64,000 bases of DNA from Pseudoalteromonas sp. GCY (GCF_016695175.1 NZ_CP068023.1:3177501-3241500), one strand, 5' to 3'; shown: positions 19,401-27,861, numbered from the stretch's first letter. Numbers and translations: made by a program. The notes: generated by a model not told the origin, from the sequence alone.

Positions 19401-21990
19401 TCAAGAAGGCTATGAGAAAGGTATTCATGATCAAGATGCCAGCCTGATCTTAGCTAATTTACTAAAACAAAAACGACAGCTTGAGTTACTCGTCTACCCT
19501 GCCAGCTGTCGAATTGCGGCACAGCTATTTTATACTCATCAAAGCAAGGCTGAGCTAGCTGAATTGGCGTTTCAGGCTATACAAGCAGAGCTGATGGCAA
19601 CGAAGTTAGATGACCATAGCTTTAGCCAACAGCTAAGCAAAGAATTAAGTGAAAAGATCACAGCATTTTGTCAGCAAAACTTATCGAGCTATTTAACCGA
19701 GCTACACCGCTTTTCAGGCGAGTTAAGCGCAACTTACTTAATTAAAGCCCTTGCCAAGCAAGTTAAGCCGAGACAATTTGACTTGGCTTCACCTGCAAAA
19801 CACATCAGCGAGCAGTTTATCTCGATGGCAAAGGCCAAAGGCGTTTGGCAACAACTTGAGGACTCATTAACGCATTTGACCAAACTTGAGGACAAATGCC
19901 GCCTGTTAAGCAGCTGGCTGCGCGCCTATGGCAGTAAGCAAAATGAAAGTGCTGAGACCTTGCTTGAGGCCGCTAACTGCATTTTGCTTTCCACCCAGTT
20001 AGATATCACCTACCAAGTCAAAGAAGCCGAAATAAAAACCGACATTTCAGGCTTAATGGGCCAACATCCACGTATCGAGAACCAAGTGCTACACCTAGAT
20101 TACGCAGATTTTTTTGCCCGTAGTAACGAGTATCTCACGGTTCATGTTCCGGCCTACAAACAGTACCAACAGTTAAAAGCACAAGTGCTTGAGGCACAAA
20201 AGCAGCGTTTGCAATTGGATGAGTTTAAACCCAGACCGCTAAGCTCATTTGTACGTAATCAGCTGATTGACAAAGTCTACTTCCCTATTATTGGCGATAA
20301 CTTAGCAAAACAAATAGGGGCTGCAGGAAACAATAAGCGCACCGACTTAATGGGCATGTTGCTGCTTATCTCCCCTCCGGGCTATGGTAAAACCACGTTA
20401 ATAGAGTATGTGGCTAACCGCTTAGGACTCACCTTTGTTAAGGTCAATTGTCCATCCATAGGTCACGACCAAGTCTCTTTGGATCCTGCTCAAGCTATCA
20501 ATGCGACCGCCGCAAAAGAAATTGAAAAGATCAACCAAAGCTTTGAGATGGGAAATAATGTGATGCTGTACCTTGACGATATTCAGCATACCAACCCCGA
20601 GTTTTTACAAAAGTTCATCTCTTTGTGCGACGGTTCAAGACGCATAGACGGGGTGTGGAATGGCCGTAGTAAAACCTATGATCTGAGAGGCAAAAAGTTT
20701 GCCGTTGTGATGGCAGGAAACCCATACACCGAATCCGGTGAATCTTTTAAGATCCCAGATATGCTTGCCAACCGCGCCGATATTTATAATCTCGGTGACA
20801 CCCTTAGTGGCTGCGAGCAAGAATTTGCCATGAGCTTTATTGAAAATACGCTCACTTCCAATGCAGTGCTTGCGCCACTTGCCAATCGTGGTATGGAAGA
20901 CTTGTACAAGCTAGTACGCATTGCCGACGGAGAAGACATCTCCATCAATGAATTGGAATTTAATTACTCTCAAGCGCAAGTGAATGAAATTGTCAGCGTA
21001 CTGAAAAAGCTGCTCACCATTCGCAACACCGTGCTCAAAGTAAATACCCAATATATTGCCTCTGCAGCGCAAGATGATAACTATCGAACCGAGCCACCGT
21101 TTAAGCTACAAGGCAGTTACCGTAACATGAATAAGATGGCTGAAAAGGTGGTTGCTGCCATGAATGACAGTGAACTTGAAAACCTAATTCAAGATCACTA
21201 TCGCGGTGAAGCACAAACGCTTAGCAAAGGCAGCGAAGAAAACTTACTTAAACTGGCTGAATTACGCGGTACCTTGACGGATGAAGAAGCAACACGCTGG
21301 CATGAAATCAAAGCCGAATATGCCCGTCTGCACCGCAATAGTGACGAAGGAAGCCCTGCGCAGCTAGCCGTTGAACAGCTGAGCTTTGTCAATAAATCCC
21401 TTTCGCAAATCGCCGCTAAACTCGATAAAGAGCAGCTTAGCTTTGATTACAGTGCGCTGTTGCAACAATTAGCTCAGGTGCTTAACGAGCAAGAGTTTGC
21501 CACGCAGTTAACTGAGCTACGTGAGGCCTTAACGCAGCAACCTTACGCTACACCGCTAAAGCAATTGATAGGTTCACAGCAACAAGTCGCAGAGGAAATT
21601 GCTGGACTACAAAACGCTATCAAACACACTGCGAACAACGAGCAGCTACTCGCTAACCTTAGCAAACTCAATGACTTGCTTAGCACCCAAGCCCAAATAC
21701 AACAAGCATTGGGTCAACAAGGTCAGCAGCAAAATACACTTTTTGAAAACCTGTCTGAGCGCTTAGAGGCGGCGGCACAACCGCAGATCCAAGTCGACAA
21801 TCATGTTGATGACAGCAGTGCTAAAGCACTTGAAGCCGTCACGACATTGTTGACAAATACCCTAGCAAACTCAAGCGCTGAGCAAGTCCAGCAGCAACAA
21901 CTAAAAGACATTTTACAAAAGCTTGAGGAGATTCAATCAAGACCTGTAGTTAGTAACGGTTCACCAGCGAAAAACCCGTATATGTTGTAA
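16492..21990 (+). CDS. Giant AAA-family ATPase (1832 residues) associated with flotillin
   Basis: A very large protein of unknown role; relatives are often labelled 'DNA repair ATPase' without firm proof. The first ~480 residues look beta-rich, with many aromatic/Gly turns and no signal peptide. Long helical, coiled-coil-prone stretches follow (about 490-860). A second mixed region (about 860-1240) precedes one AAA module: Walker A SPPGYGKTT at 1294-1302 (Lys1300), Walker B VMLYLDD at 1357-1363, and a sensor-1-like Asn in VVMAGNPYTESGE. The last ~350 residues are Gln/Leu/Ala-rich coiled coil ending in RPVVSNGSPAKNPYML. Only one ATPase site is evident. Being co-directional and close behind yqiJ-yqiK, it probably acts with the flotillin at the inner membrane. 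Ribosome site AGGAAAGCAAAG. Confidence 0.85.
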   Translation: MTEATQQAPERTLEQDSYQLIKRRLSNFGGELKSQIDKLNQQRVDTFGSTELKVKGRARVRTEHNCVPRDIVLIGDKLIFAYNVFMGLKQNTQVSDVFTVQKLHLQEDHYEIEPYPQETKFLTDQRFLRDFDELYTYYKDTRLQHLFVKSNKLFALFQIGEKLSDVRVFRWQIAKDETLDYIDNRGERDLGEVENFDFEWQKTDRADHVEGRHPHINVNDKVFIEVSSGKLTVKIENNTQSGEGIYQEAVDDASQSLADCDLRFAEVGEMVLLKLLPYREKQWRYFIYNCRTQQVLRQDALGGACVQLPENQGIIFPGGYYLQSGQTRYFDDQLDDLIFHRQIKSPNGEDVLYIFYEPNEGRYALFSYNIIEKNLQNPIYCHGYGIYDDGLALTFKAEPEPERVHPIQIWQSPFCGSEFAAQAPRATGLFGRIGNPDLVRAISDLYSVFQAINEQSPTVFHYEDLIALTRSILDRYHWLAEADFADITAKLHEIFETSEQVLDEFEKVSQIEADARRAETEIEQAMQDVLREVRPDSFKTAEQFVQSLESLKRLKGKVISLEEVKYINLDALSAMQQQIDEQTLSLSHKTAEFLQQDSALAPYYEQLDSLEQARAQTESVTELNGFLATLETLSAELDLLNHTMLDLDIDDSRIRTKILEDVSAIYGQVNRAKAALEIQKKSVGSVEAKAEFAARFKLFSQSITSGLSAAKTPEQCDDQLSRLLIQLEELESQFSQYDEFLTEILSKRDDVYESFEAHKQQLIDERQRRALSLANAAERILQGVTRRSQSFKTLDDINSYFASDPMIGKLRDLTQELKRLSDEVKADDIQAKLKACKDQAIRALRDKQDIYIDGGNTVKVGKHAFSFNKQILDLTLLPRGEQLMLHLTGTEYFDTIPDDKINQQLNDASTYWEQNLISENRHLYRGEYLAAQVLAAAEQDGNDFSQADLELAVDEGSLLPIVQKFAEPRYQEGYEKGIHDQDASLILANLLKQKRQLELLVYPASCRIAAQLFYTHQSKAELAELAFQAIQAELMATKLDDHSFSQQLSKELSEKITAFCQQNLSSYLTELHRFSGELSATYLIKALAKQVKPRQFDLASPAKHISEQFISMAKAKGVWQQLEDSLTHLTKLEDKCRLLSSWLRAYGSKQNESAETLLEAANCILLSTQLDITYQVKEAEIKTDISGLMGQHPRIENQVLHLDYADFFARSNEYLTVHVPAYKQYQQLKAQVLEAQKQRLQLDEFKPRPLSSFVRNQLIDKVYFPIIGDNLAKQIGAAGNNKRTDLMGMLLLISPPGYGKTTLIEYVANRLGLTFVKVNCPSIGHDQVSLDPAQAINATAAKEIEKINQSFEMGNNVMLYLDDIQHTNPEFLQKFISLCDGSRRIDGVWNGRSKTYDLRGKKFAVVMAGNPYTESGESFKIPDMLANRADIYNLGDTLSGCEQEFAMSFIENTLTSNAVLAPLANRGMEDLYKLVRIADGEDISINELEFNYSQAQVNEIVSVLKKLLTIRNTVLKVNTQYIASAAQDDNYRTEPPFKLQGSYRNMNKMAEKVVAAMNDSELENLIQDHYRGEAQTLSKGSEENLLKLAELRGTLTDEEATRWHEIKAEYARLHRNSDEGSPAQLAVEQLSFVNKSLSQIAAKLDKEQLSFDYSALLQQLAQVLNEQEFATQLTELREALTQQPYATPLKQLIGSQQQVAEEIAGLQNAIKHTANNEQLLANLSKLNDLLSTQAQIQQALGQQGQQQNTLFENLSERLEAAAQPQIQVDNHVDDSSAKALEAVTTLLTNTLANSSAEQVQQQQLKDILQKLEEIQSRPVVSNGSPAKNPYML

Positions 21991-22017
21991 CGGCAAAAAA
22001 ACGCTTGCGAAACAAGT

Positions 22018-22039
22018 CAAAGCCCATGGATGGGCTTTG
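22018..22039 (+). terminator. Hairpin ending the yqiJ-yqiK-ATPase cluster
   Basis: CAAAGCCCAT/ATGGGCTTTG is a perfect 10-bp stem with GG between the arms, about 30 bp after the ATPase stop. No T-run beyond the stem itself. No gene was seen in the rest of 21991-22263. Confidence 0.55.
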
Positions 22040-22263
22040 GAGATGTAAAGTTAAAAAACTTGAACTCGGGATAACAACTTGTTCTCTAGCAGCTGTTATC
22101 CCTTACTACTACGTTAAATTTGCTTGCAATAGGCCAGCTATTGACGCACAAATTTGCCTTGTATTAAGAAATAACTTCTGGCTAGAGTGATAATACGCTT
22201 TTGAACTTAGGTATTTTAGTAGCTTAACTAACTTCTTACCCCGAGTTCAGGTTAAAAAGTAAT

Positions 22264-23178
22264 TTACTCCGGCATTTTTGCCATCACCGCCAAAAACTCT
22301 AGTGAGGGTGCAAAAAACGCGGAACCCATATCGGCACTGGAATAATCTAATATGGGGTCGTATTCATCCCCTTCACCCAATCGGCTTCTTAGTACCTGCT
22401 CAAAAGCATCGCCCTTGGCGCTGCAACTTAGCGACAAGCTTCCTTGTTCAAATACATCACCAAACGGCATGCTTTGATTAAGCAGTAGCGCATTACCATT
22501 TGCGTCTTTCAATTCGGTTAATATCGCATGATTACAGGGTTCGCAATCTTCAATTAGGTCATTGTCTAGACGTGTACGCCCCATCAATTGCTCTTGCTCA
22601 GCGAGCGGCAACTCCTGCCAGCGCAGTAAATCAAACTTCACCCGCTGTACGTGAATATAACTACCAAGGTGGTCGGCTGCATTCGGGTTGTGCACAAGTG
22701 CAACTTCTCGCTTATTGCGCCCTCTAGGTGTGTCTGCGCCATAAATAAAGCCATTAAAATCACGACCATCTAAGAAACGGAAGGCGCGCACATGTGCCAC
22801 CATTTCGACTAGGCCATTTAGCATATGCAGCACACTTTGAGCAAAGATATGATTAACGTCTTCTCGGTCGGAGCGGATCACATAAAGCAAGTCAAAAGGC
22901 TGGGTATGCACGGTGTGCTCAGCTTCAACAATATGTGGAAAGCTTTTTAATTCTTTAGGAATAAACTCAGGATAAATGTGCGGCCAGTATTGCGCACCAA
23001 TCGCGACAAAGCTCGACAGCATAGATTCAGAGAATCTGTCTTCCAACTCCTCTTGCAAGCGTCCACAATTGGCGAGCGCCGCTCTTAGCGCCTCGTCTTG
23101 CCCTTCAAGCACATTGAAGAACAAGTGTAAGCCGTGCAAATTGGCTTCAGCACACACACCTGATTGGGCAAGCGCCAT
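22264..23178 (-). CDS. DyP-type (YfeX-like) peroxidase paralogue lacking catalytic Asp and Arg
   Basis: The 304-residue protein follows E. coli YfeX along its length (for example RFLDGRDFNGF and SAFFAPSLEFLAVM near the end) and so belongs to the dye-decolorising peroxidases, heme proteins that reduce peroxide. The proximal heme ligand equivalent to YfeX His215 is kept (His217 in CNHAILTEL). The distal residues are not: the GxxDG motif reads GFIYG, Tyr146 replacing the Asp143 of YfeX, and the Arg232 equivalent is Asn234 (LLLNQSMPFG). It may bind heme without normal peroxidase chemistry. No signal peptide. It lies 30 bp after fbpC and is probably the last gene of the iron-transport operon, hence iron-regulated. 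Confidence 0.85.
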   Translation of the reverse strand: MALAQSGVCAEANLHGLHLFFNVLEGQDEALRAALANCGRLQEELEDRFSESMLSSFVAIGAQYWPHIYPEFIPKELKSFPHIVEAEHTVHTQPFDLLYVIRSDREDVNHIFAQSVLHMLNGLVEMVAHVRAFRFLDGRDFNGFIYGADTPRGRNKREVALVHNPNAADHLGSYIHVQRVKFDLLRWQELPLAEQEQLMGRTRLDNDLIEDCEPCNHAILTELKDANGNALLLNQSMPFGDVFEQGSLSLSCSAKGDAFEQVLRSRLGEGDEYDPILDYSSADMGSAFFAPSLEFLAVMAKMPE

Positions 23179-23208
23179 GCTCTACTCCCTGCTTTTATTC
23201 ATTTGCTA

Positions 23209-24240
23209 TTAAGAAAAGAAATTTACAGCATGTGCCTTAATTTTTAAAGAGATTGGTTGATTTAAGTCGAGTGGTTCATGAGCCGGATGCGGTATTTCAA
23301 GCTCTTGTCCCTCTAATGCAACTCGGTAAATGTACTCTGTTCCCATAAAGCGCTGATTGAGTATTTTAACGCTGCCAAGCTCGGCGTTTTCTAACGTAAT
23401 GTGCTGTGGCCTCACATACATTTCGCCCTTCGCGTCGATATTACCGAGCTCAACGAGAGACTTTACGGCACCAAATTGGGTTTCTACCGAAGCGCCATTC
23501 ACTCGCTGTGCAGGAATATAAATTCCCTGACCCAAAAACTCGGCAACCATTTTGCTCTTCGGTCGTTGGAACAACGTTTTCGGCTCGCCCACTTGTGCGA
23601 TTTTCCCTTTATCCATAATTGCCAACCGATCGGCAAAAGCAAAGGCTTCTTCTTTCGAGTGACTAACAAAAATCGCGGAAACTTGCTGATCTTTGATTAT
23701 ACGGCGAATATCGTTAATTAACTGAAACCGCACTTGGGCATCTATATTTGAAAACGGCTCATCAAGCAGCAACAGATTTGGCTTGTACGCCAGTGCTCGC
23801 GCAATTGCGACGCGTTGTTGCTGGCCACCTGAAAGCTCGTGTGGAAAGCGGTCGCTATAGTCTTGCAACTGCACCAAATGGAGCATTTCAGCCACTCGGT
23901 CTTGACGTTCACGCTTGCTTTTTGAGGTTAAACCAAACGCGACATTTTGCGCCACAGTGAGGTGTGGGAATAACGCATAGTCTTGAAACATCATGCCTAT
24001 ATTGCGTTTTTGTGGAGGTACGAAAGTGCCGTTACCATTCATGGCTTTGCCTAAAATACTCACCGAGCCTTGAAATGGTTCAATCAAGCCCGCTATCGCC
24101 TTCAGCGTGGTAGTTTTACCGCAGCCACTGGCACCAAGCAAACAAACAATCTCGTTTTGTTCTACAGTCAGATTTAGGCTATCCACAACGGCTTCACCGT
24201 CATAGCGATAAGAGAGATTTTCAAGCACTAAACTATGCAT
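23209..24240 (-). CDS. fbpC: Iron(III) ABC transporter ATP-binding protein
   Basis: ATPase subunit that powers ferric-iron uptake across the inner membrane. Walker A GASGCGKTT (about 36-44), Q-loop MMFQDYALFP, signature LSGGQQQRVAIARAL, Walker B LLLLDEPFSN and the switch His in IFVSHSKEEAF are all present. The C-terminal ~110 residues form the regulatory beta domain typical of FbpC/PotA-like ATPases. Its ATG overlaps the permease stop as TAATG, showing translational coupling. 343 residues, usual for the family. Confidence 0.92.
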   Translation of the reverse strand: MHSLVLENLSYRYDGEAVVDSLNLTVEQNEIVCLLGASGCGKTTTLKAIAGLIEPFQGSVSILGKAMNGNGTFVPPQKRNIGMMFQDYALFPHLTVAQNVAFGLTSKSKRERQDRVAEMLHLVQLQDYSDRFPHELSGGQQQRVAIARALAYKPNLLLLDEPFSNIDAQVRFQLINDIRRIIKDQQVSAIFVSHSKEEAFAFADRLAIMDKGKIAQVGEPKTLFQRPKSKMVAEFLGQGIYIPAQRVNGASVETQFGAVKSLVELGNIDAKGEMYVRPQHITLENAELGSVKILNQRFMGTEYIYRVALEGQELEIPHPAHEPLDLNQPISLKIKAHAVNFFS

Positions 24241-25871
24241 TAACTTCGCTGCTCCATAGAACGGTTTACAACATAAAGCGGAATTAAACCAACCAACACA
24301 ATAAATAACGCAGAGACAGAAGCCAGCTCCAGCTGCTCATCACTCACATATTGGAAAACGTGTGTTGCCAGTGTTTCATAATTAAAGGGTCGTAATAACA
24401 ATGCCGCTGGAAGTTCTTTCATACACTCAATAAAAACCAACAGTGCTGCGGTTAAAATACCGCGACGCAGCAATGGCAGATGTATTGATAACATGGTTTT
24501 GAAACGATTGCGACCCAACGAAAAACTTGCCATATCTAGACTTGGGCTGATCCGCTGATAACTCGATTCGACCGCGCCTTGCGCAATCGCATAAAATCGT
24601 ACAACGTAAGCGAAAACCAGTGCAAAAATCGTCCCGCTAAACAGCAAGCCAGGCTCAAATGAAGTACCTTCAAGCCAAGTATTTAGCTTGTCGTCTAATA
24701 AAGTGAGTGGAATAAGTACTGCAATTGCCAGCACAGTGCCCGGTAGCGCATATCCGGTACTTGCAAGCTTGCCCGGTAGCGTGACGCGTTTACCACTACT
24801 AACTCGCTGGTTAAACACCACCAGCATGCTCATGATAATTAATACCACACTCACCCAAAACGCTATTTTTAAACTTTGCCACGCATACAAGAAAAAGTCG
24901 TCATTCCAAGCTTGTTCAAAATAGTCGATGGCGTAATCTGCAAGCACCCATGTAGGCACGATAAAAGCAGCAATTAGAATAAGCCAACAAAAAGCGCTAG
25001 CGAGCCAAGCCTGCGCGCCTTTAAGATGATAAAGCGTGGTACTGTTAACGCTCGATTGACGCTCGTGCACTACCTGAGTTGGGCGGCTCACTCGCTCCAG
25101 TGTCAGGGCTAAAAATAAAAACAGTAGCATAATGCCTGAAATTTTAGCCGCAGCAGTAAGTGAATAATAACCCAACCAAGTATCGTAAACGGCGGTGGTT
25201 AGTGTGCTCACAGCGAAGTAATGTACGGTTGCAAAATCTGCCATGCTTTCCATGGCGATCAGTGCCAGCCCCGCCACAATCGCGCCTCGCGACAAAGGTA
25301 AACTTACCTTAAAGAAGCTCTGTGAAGGCGACTTGCCCATCAATTGGCTGGCTTGCACCAGCTTAAACGACTGCTCTCTTAGCGCCGTTCTAAAAATCAA
25401 AAACAAATAAGGATAAAGCACCAGTGCAATCATCACGATAGCACCTGACAAAGTGCGAATATCAAAGAACCAATAATCGTCTGGAGATTGCCAACCAAAC
25501 CACTTTCGCAGCGCTATTTGTACAGGCCCAGCATAATCCAGCAAATCGGTATACACGTAAGCAATCAAATAGGTTGGCATCGCAAGGGGTAGCATCAACG
25601 ACCATTCGAAAAAACGCCGTCCAGGAAATTCACAATACGCGGTTAGCCAGCCAAGTGGTAGCGCGATTAAAGCGCAAAGGATACATACACCCACAATCAG
25701 CAAAATCGTATTGCGGACATAATCCCACAGAACGGTGTCCCAAAGGTGAGCAAAGACTTCAGAGTCAGGTTGTAGCGACTCAAAGATTAAAAACATCAGC
25801 GGGACTGATAGGCTAAGCCCTATCAGCCACGCAAAACTCTGCCATTTAGACAGTGAAAATGATAATTGCAT
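24240..25871 (-). CDS. fbpB: Iron(III) ABC transporter permease (fused double permease)
   Basis: Membrane subunit of the ferric importer. 543 residues with about 12 hydrophobic helices, built as two homologous binding-protein-dependent permease halves; the coupling loops are around LMGKSPSQSFFKVSLPLSRGAIVAG in the first half and SLGRNRFKTMLSIHLPLLRRGILTA in the second. This fused form is typical of FbpB/SfuB. Overlaps both neighbours by one base (TAATG), consistent with a tight fbpA-fbpB-fbpC operon. Confidence 0.92.
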   Translation of the reverse strand: MQLSFSLSKWQSFAWLIGLSLSVPLMFLIFESLQPDSEVFAHLWDTVLWDYVRNTILLIVGVCILCALIALPLGWLTAYCEFPGRRFFEWSLMLPLAMPTYLIAYVYTDLLDYAGPVQIALRKWFGWQSPDDYWFFDIRTLSGAIVMIALVLYPYLFLIFRTALREQSFKLVQASQLMGKSPSQSFFKVSLPLSRGAIVAGLALIAMESMADFATVHYFAVSTLTTAVYDTWLGYYSLTAAAKISGIMLLFLFLALTLERVSRPTQVVHERQSSVNSTTLYHLKGAQAWLASAFCWLILIAAFIVPTWVLADYAIDYFEQAWNDDFFLYAWQSLKIAFWVSVVLIIMSMLVVFNQRVSSGKRVTLPGKLASTGYALPGTVLAIAVLIPLTLLDDKLNTWLEGTSFEPGLLFSGTIFALVFAYVVRFYAIAQGAVESSYQRISPSLDMASFSLGRNRFKTMLSIHLPLLRRGILTAALLVFIECMKELPAALLLRPFNYETLATHVFQYVSDEQLELASVSALFIVLVGLIPLYVVNRSMEQRS

Positions 25872-26875
25872 TAAAGGTCAAATTTTACCTCATCGATTAG
25901 CTTAAGCGCTAACGGACGGTATTTACTGATCTCTGACAATGGTAGGCTGTCTTCCTTAAACTCACCCCAAGATGCCACAAGTTTCGATAACTCGACGCCA
26001 GGTTTAACCGGGTATTCCATATTCATCGACGCATACATATTTTGCGCCTTATTGTCGGTCATAAACTCAATGAGTTTCAAGGCATTTTCTGTATTTTTAG
26101 CGTGCTTGGTCAAGACAACACCAGAAACGTTGATATGTGAACCACGATCTTGTTGATTTGGGAAGTTGATATATACCGCTTCAGCCCAGGCTTTTTGTTT
26201 CTCATCTTCCATCATCTTACCGAAGTAATAGCTGTTTCCTATGGCCAAATCACACAGTCCTTCTTTTACTGCTTTGACTTGTGCACGGTCGTTACCTTGA
26301 GGCTTACGAGCTAAGTTTTTCTTCACGCCTTCAAGCCATTCTTTGGTTTTTGCTTCACCATGATGGGCAATCATAGACGCCACTAAACCAAGGTTATAGG
26401 GATGTTTACCTGAGCGCGTACAAATTTTACCGCGGTATTGTTCATCCGCTAGCGCTTCATAAGTAAGCGCATCTAACTTGCCTACACGGTCTTTTGCAGA
26501 ATATACATTGCGCACACGCTTAGTAAGCGCAACCCACTGGCCTTCAGGATCTCTGAAATTCGCTGGGATATTCTTGGTGACGGTTTCGCTGTTAATTGCT
26601 TGTGTTAGGTTTTCGTCTTCAAGTTGAATTAGCGCACTGAAGTTTGAAGTGAGTACAAGATCGGCACGGCTATGCTTGCCTTCACGCTTAACACGCTCGA
26701 TTAAGCCTTTTTTTGCAAAAACCACATTGGTCTTGATACCGGTTTGCTTGGTGAAGTCATCCAAAATAGGTTGGATCAGAAAAGGTTGTCTAAACGAGTA
26801 GATATTAACTTCCTCTGCAGCCATTGCTGGTAGGCAAGTAAGCGTTGCCAGTATAGTAACAAGTGCTTTTTTCAT
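25871..26875 (-). CDS. fbpA: Periplasmic iron(III)-binding protein
   Basis: Substrate-binding protein (transferrin-like class) that captures Fe3+ in the periplasm for FbpBC. A signal peptide is clear (MKKALVTILATLTCLPAMAAEE). The adjacent tyrosines in AIGNSYYFGKMM correspond to the iron-liganding Tyr pair of FbpA/FutA, and the N-terminal EEVNIYSFRQPFLIQPILDDF is typical. 334 residues. It is the first gene of the operon and has a Fur-like box 20-34 bp before its start codon. Confidence 0.93.
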   Translation of the reverse strand: MKKALVTILATLTCLPAMAAEEVNIYSFRQPFLIQPILDDFTKQTGIKTNVVFAKKGLIERVKREGKHSRADLVLTSNFSALIQLEDENLTQAINSETVTKNIPANFRDPEGQWVALTKRVRNVYSAKDRVGKLDALTYEALADEQYRGKICTRSGKHPYNLGLVASMIAHHGEAKTKEWLEGVKKNLARKPQGNDRAQVKAVKEGLCDLAIGNSYYFGKMMEDEKQKAWAEAVYINFPNQQDRGSHINVSGVVLTKHAKNTENALKLIEFMTDNKAQNMYASMNMEYPVKPGVELSKLVASWGEFKEDSLPLSEISKYRPLALKLIDEVKFDL

Positions 26876-26894
26876 AAAGACTCCATTAGGTAAA

Positions 26895-26909
26895 CAATAA
26901 TTATTATCA
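26895..26909 (-). promoter_or_regulatory. Fur-box candidate upstream of fbpA
   Basis: On the minus strand TGATAAT-A-ATTATTG matches the 7-1-7 Fur motif TGATAAT-N-ATTATCA at 13 of 14 symmetric positions or nearly so, differing only at its end. Its place 20 bp before the start of an iron-uptake operon supports Fur repression. Confidence 0.75.
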
Positions 26910-27003
26910 ACTAATTCTACCTGTAATTGTGCCGTTTTACACCCTGAATATTTGAAACTACGCTCAAGATAAAATTAGCGTTGTAGAAAACGGGAGAATT
27001 ACC

Positions 27004-27021
27004 TGTGAGATATATCTCACT
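27004..27021. promoter_or_regulatory. UvrY/GacA-type response-regulator site upstream of csrB
   Basis: TGTGAGATATATCTCACT contains a perfect 16-bp palindrome (27005-27020) and closely resembles the UvrY (GacA/SirA) box known upstream of E. coli csrB (TGTGAG...CTTACA). Its centre is about 165 bp upstream of the inferred csrB start, a typical distance. Confidence 0.75.
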
Positions 27022-27166
27022 TAGCTACCAGAAATTGAGTAAAGACGTGCTGAAATAACACTCAAAATTAAAGTAAGAAATTGAAAAATAAAAAGTTATT
27101 TATTATTACTAGAAAAAGATGCGAAAAAGATTGAATTTCACTGCTCCCGATTTTTTTTAGTCTGCT

Positions 27167-27172
27167 TATACT
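27167..27172 (+). promoter_or_regulatory. -10 element of the csrB-like RNA
   Basis: TATACT, placing the transcription start near 27178-27180. No good -35 sits 17 bp upstream, as expected for an activator-dependent promoter. Confidence 0.55.
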
Positions 27173-27177
27173 TAACA

Positions 27178-27812
27178 ACATCTCAGGAAGAGAGATAAAG
27201 GATACAGAGGAAACGCTCAGGGCAGGACTTGCTAATGGACAAGCACCCACTTAAAGGAATATAGGGAAAAGAGAGCGAGATTGTATGTCACATGGTGTGA
27301 TTATGTTAAAGGACAGGGATTAAAGGTTCATGATGAGCCTAAGGATTGCTTCAGGGGAGGGGCTAAACGTTGAGGGATAACGTTACTGCATTGGATATGC
27401 AGGTGGTTAAGGATGAGGAAGGAAGGTACATCGGATGTACTGGTAAAATGTGGCTTAGGAGATGCCAATTGTTGCAATTAACAGCGCAACACCTAGCTTG
27501 AAGCAACACGTTCAGGCTACCAAGTGCCAAGGTAAAACAAGGTGATGATTGGCACTGCTATTTTGGAAAGTAGCAAACAAGGACAATTAGAACAAGGGGT
27601 TGTTCTTAGCAAGTGGATGGCAATGGATAAGACAGCGGACGTGTAAAAGGAAGATGGACACAGGGCAAGATGCCTTTATTCGCAAAACGAGAACACCAAG
27701 CGATGCCATGGAAGAGGAAAGATTCAGGACGTTGAACTACTCAACTTTGCAGGATGCATTTAGAAGATTCCGTAAGCGCGACTCAGCAATGGGTCGCGCG
27801 CTTCTTATTTTG
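27178..27812 (+). ncRNA. csrB: CsrB-family regulatory RNA, unusually long
   Basis: RNA sponge that sequesters the translational regulator CsrA. About 29 GGA trinucleotides lie in ~635 nt, many as AGGA/AAGGA/CAGGA, and several sit in predicted hairpin loops: AACGTT-gagggat-AACGTT near 27367, TGCAT-tggat-ATGCA near 27387 and GTACAT-cgg-ATGTAC near 27426. There is no credible protein frame. It ends in a strong GC hairpin with a T-rich tail, and a UvrY-type palindrome lies upstream. E. coli CsrB is 369 nt with about 18-22 GGA motifs, so this RNA is much longer. A second, internal promoter dividing it in two cannot be excluded. Confidence 0.88.
27774..27812 (+). terminator. Rho-independent terminator of csrB
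   Basis: AAGCGCGACTC / GGGTCGCGCGCTT stem with a short AGCAAT loop, then CTTATTTTGTT. Confidence 0.88.
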
Positions 27813-27861
27813 TTCCTATCTATCGTGTGATATTACGCTTGTGTTGTCGAGATGTTTGTGT

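Noticed and set aside
22630..22660. Loss of the heme ligand in the DyP protein, from Phe in VQRVKFDL where YfeX has His
   Set aside because: Counting residues in YfeX puts the proximal ligand His215 further on, in a segment matching CNHAIL here, where His is kept.
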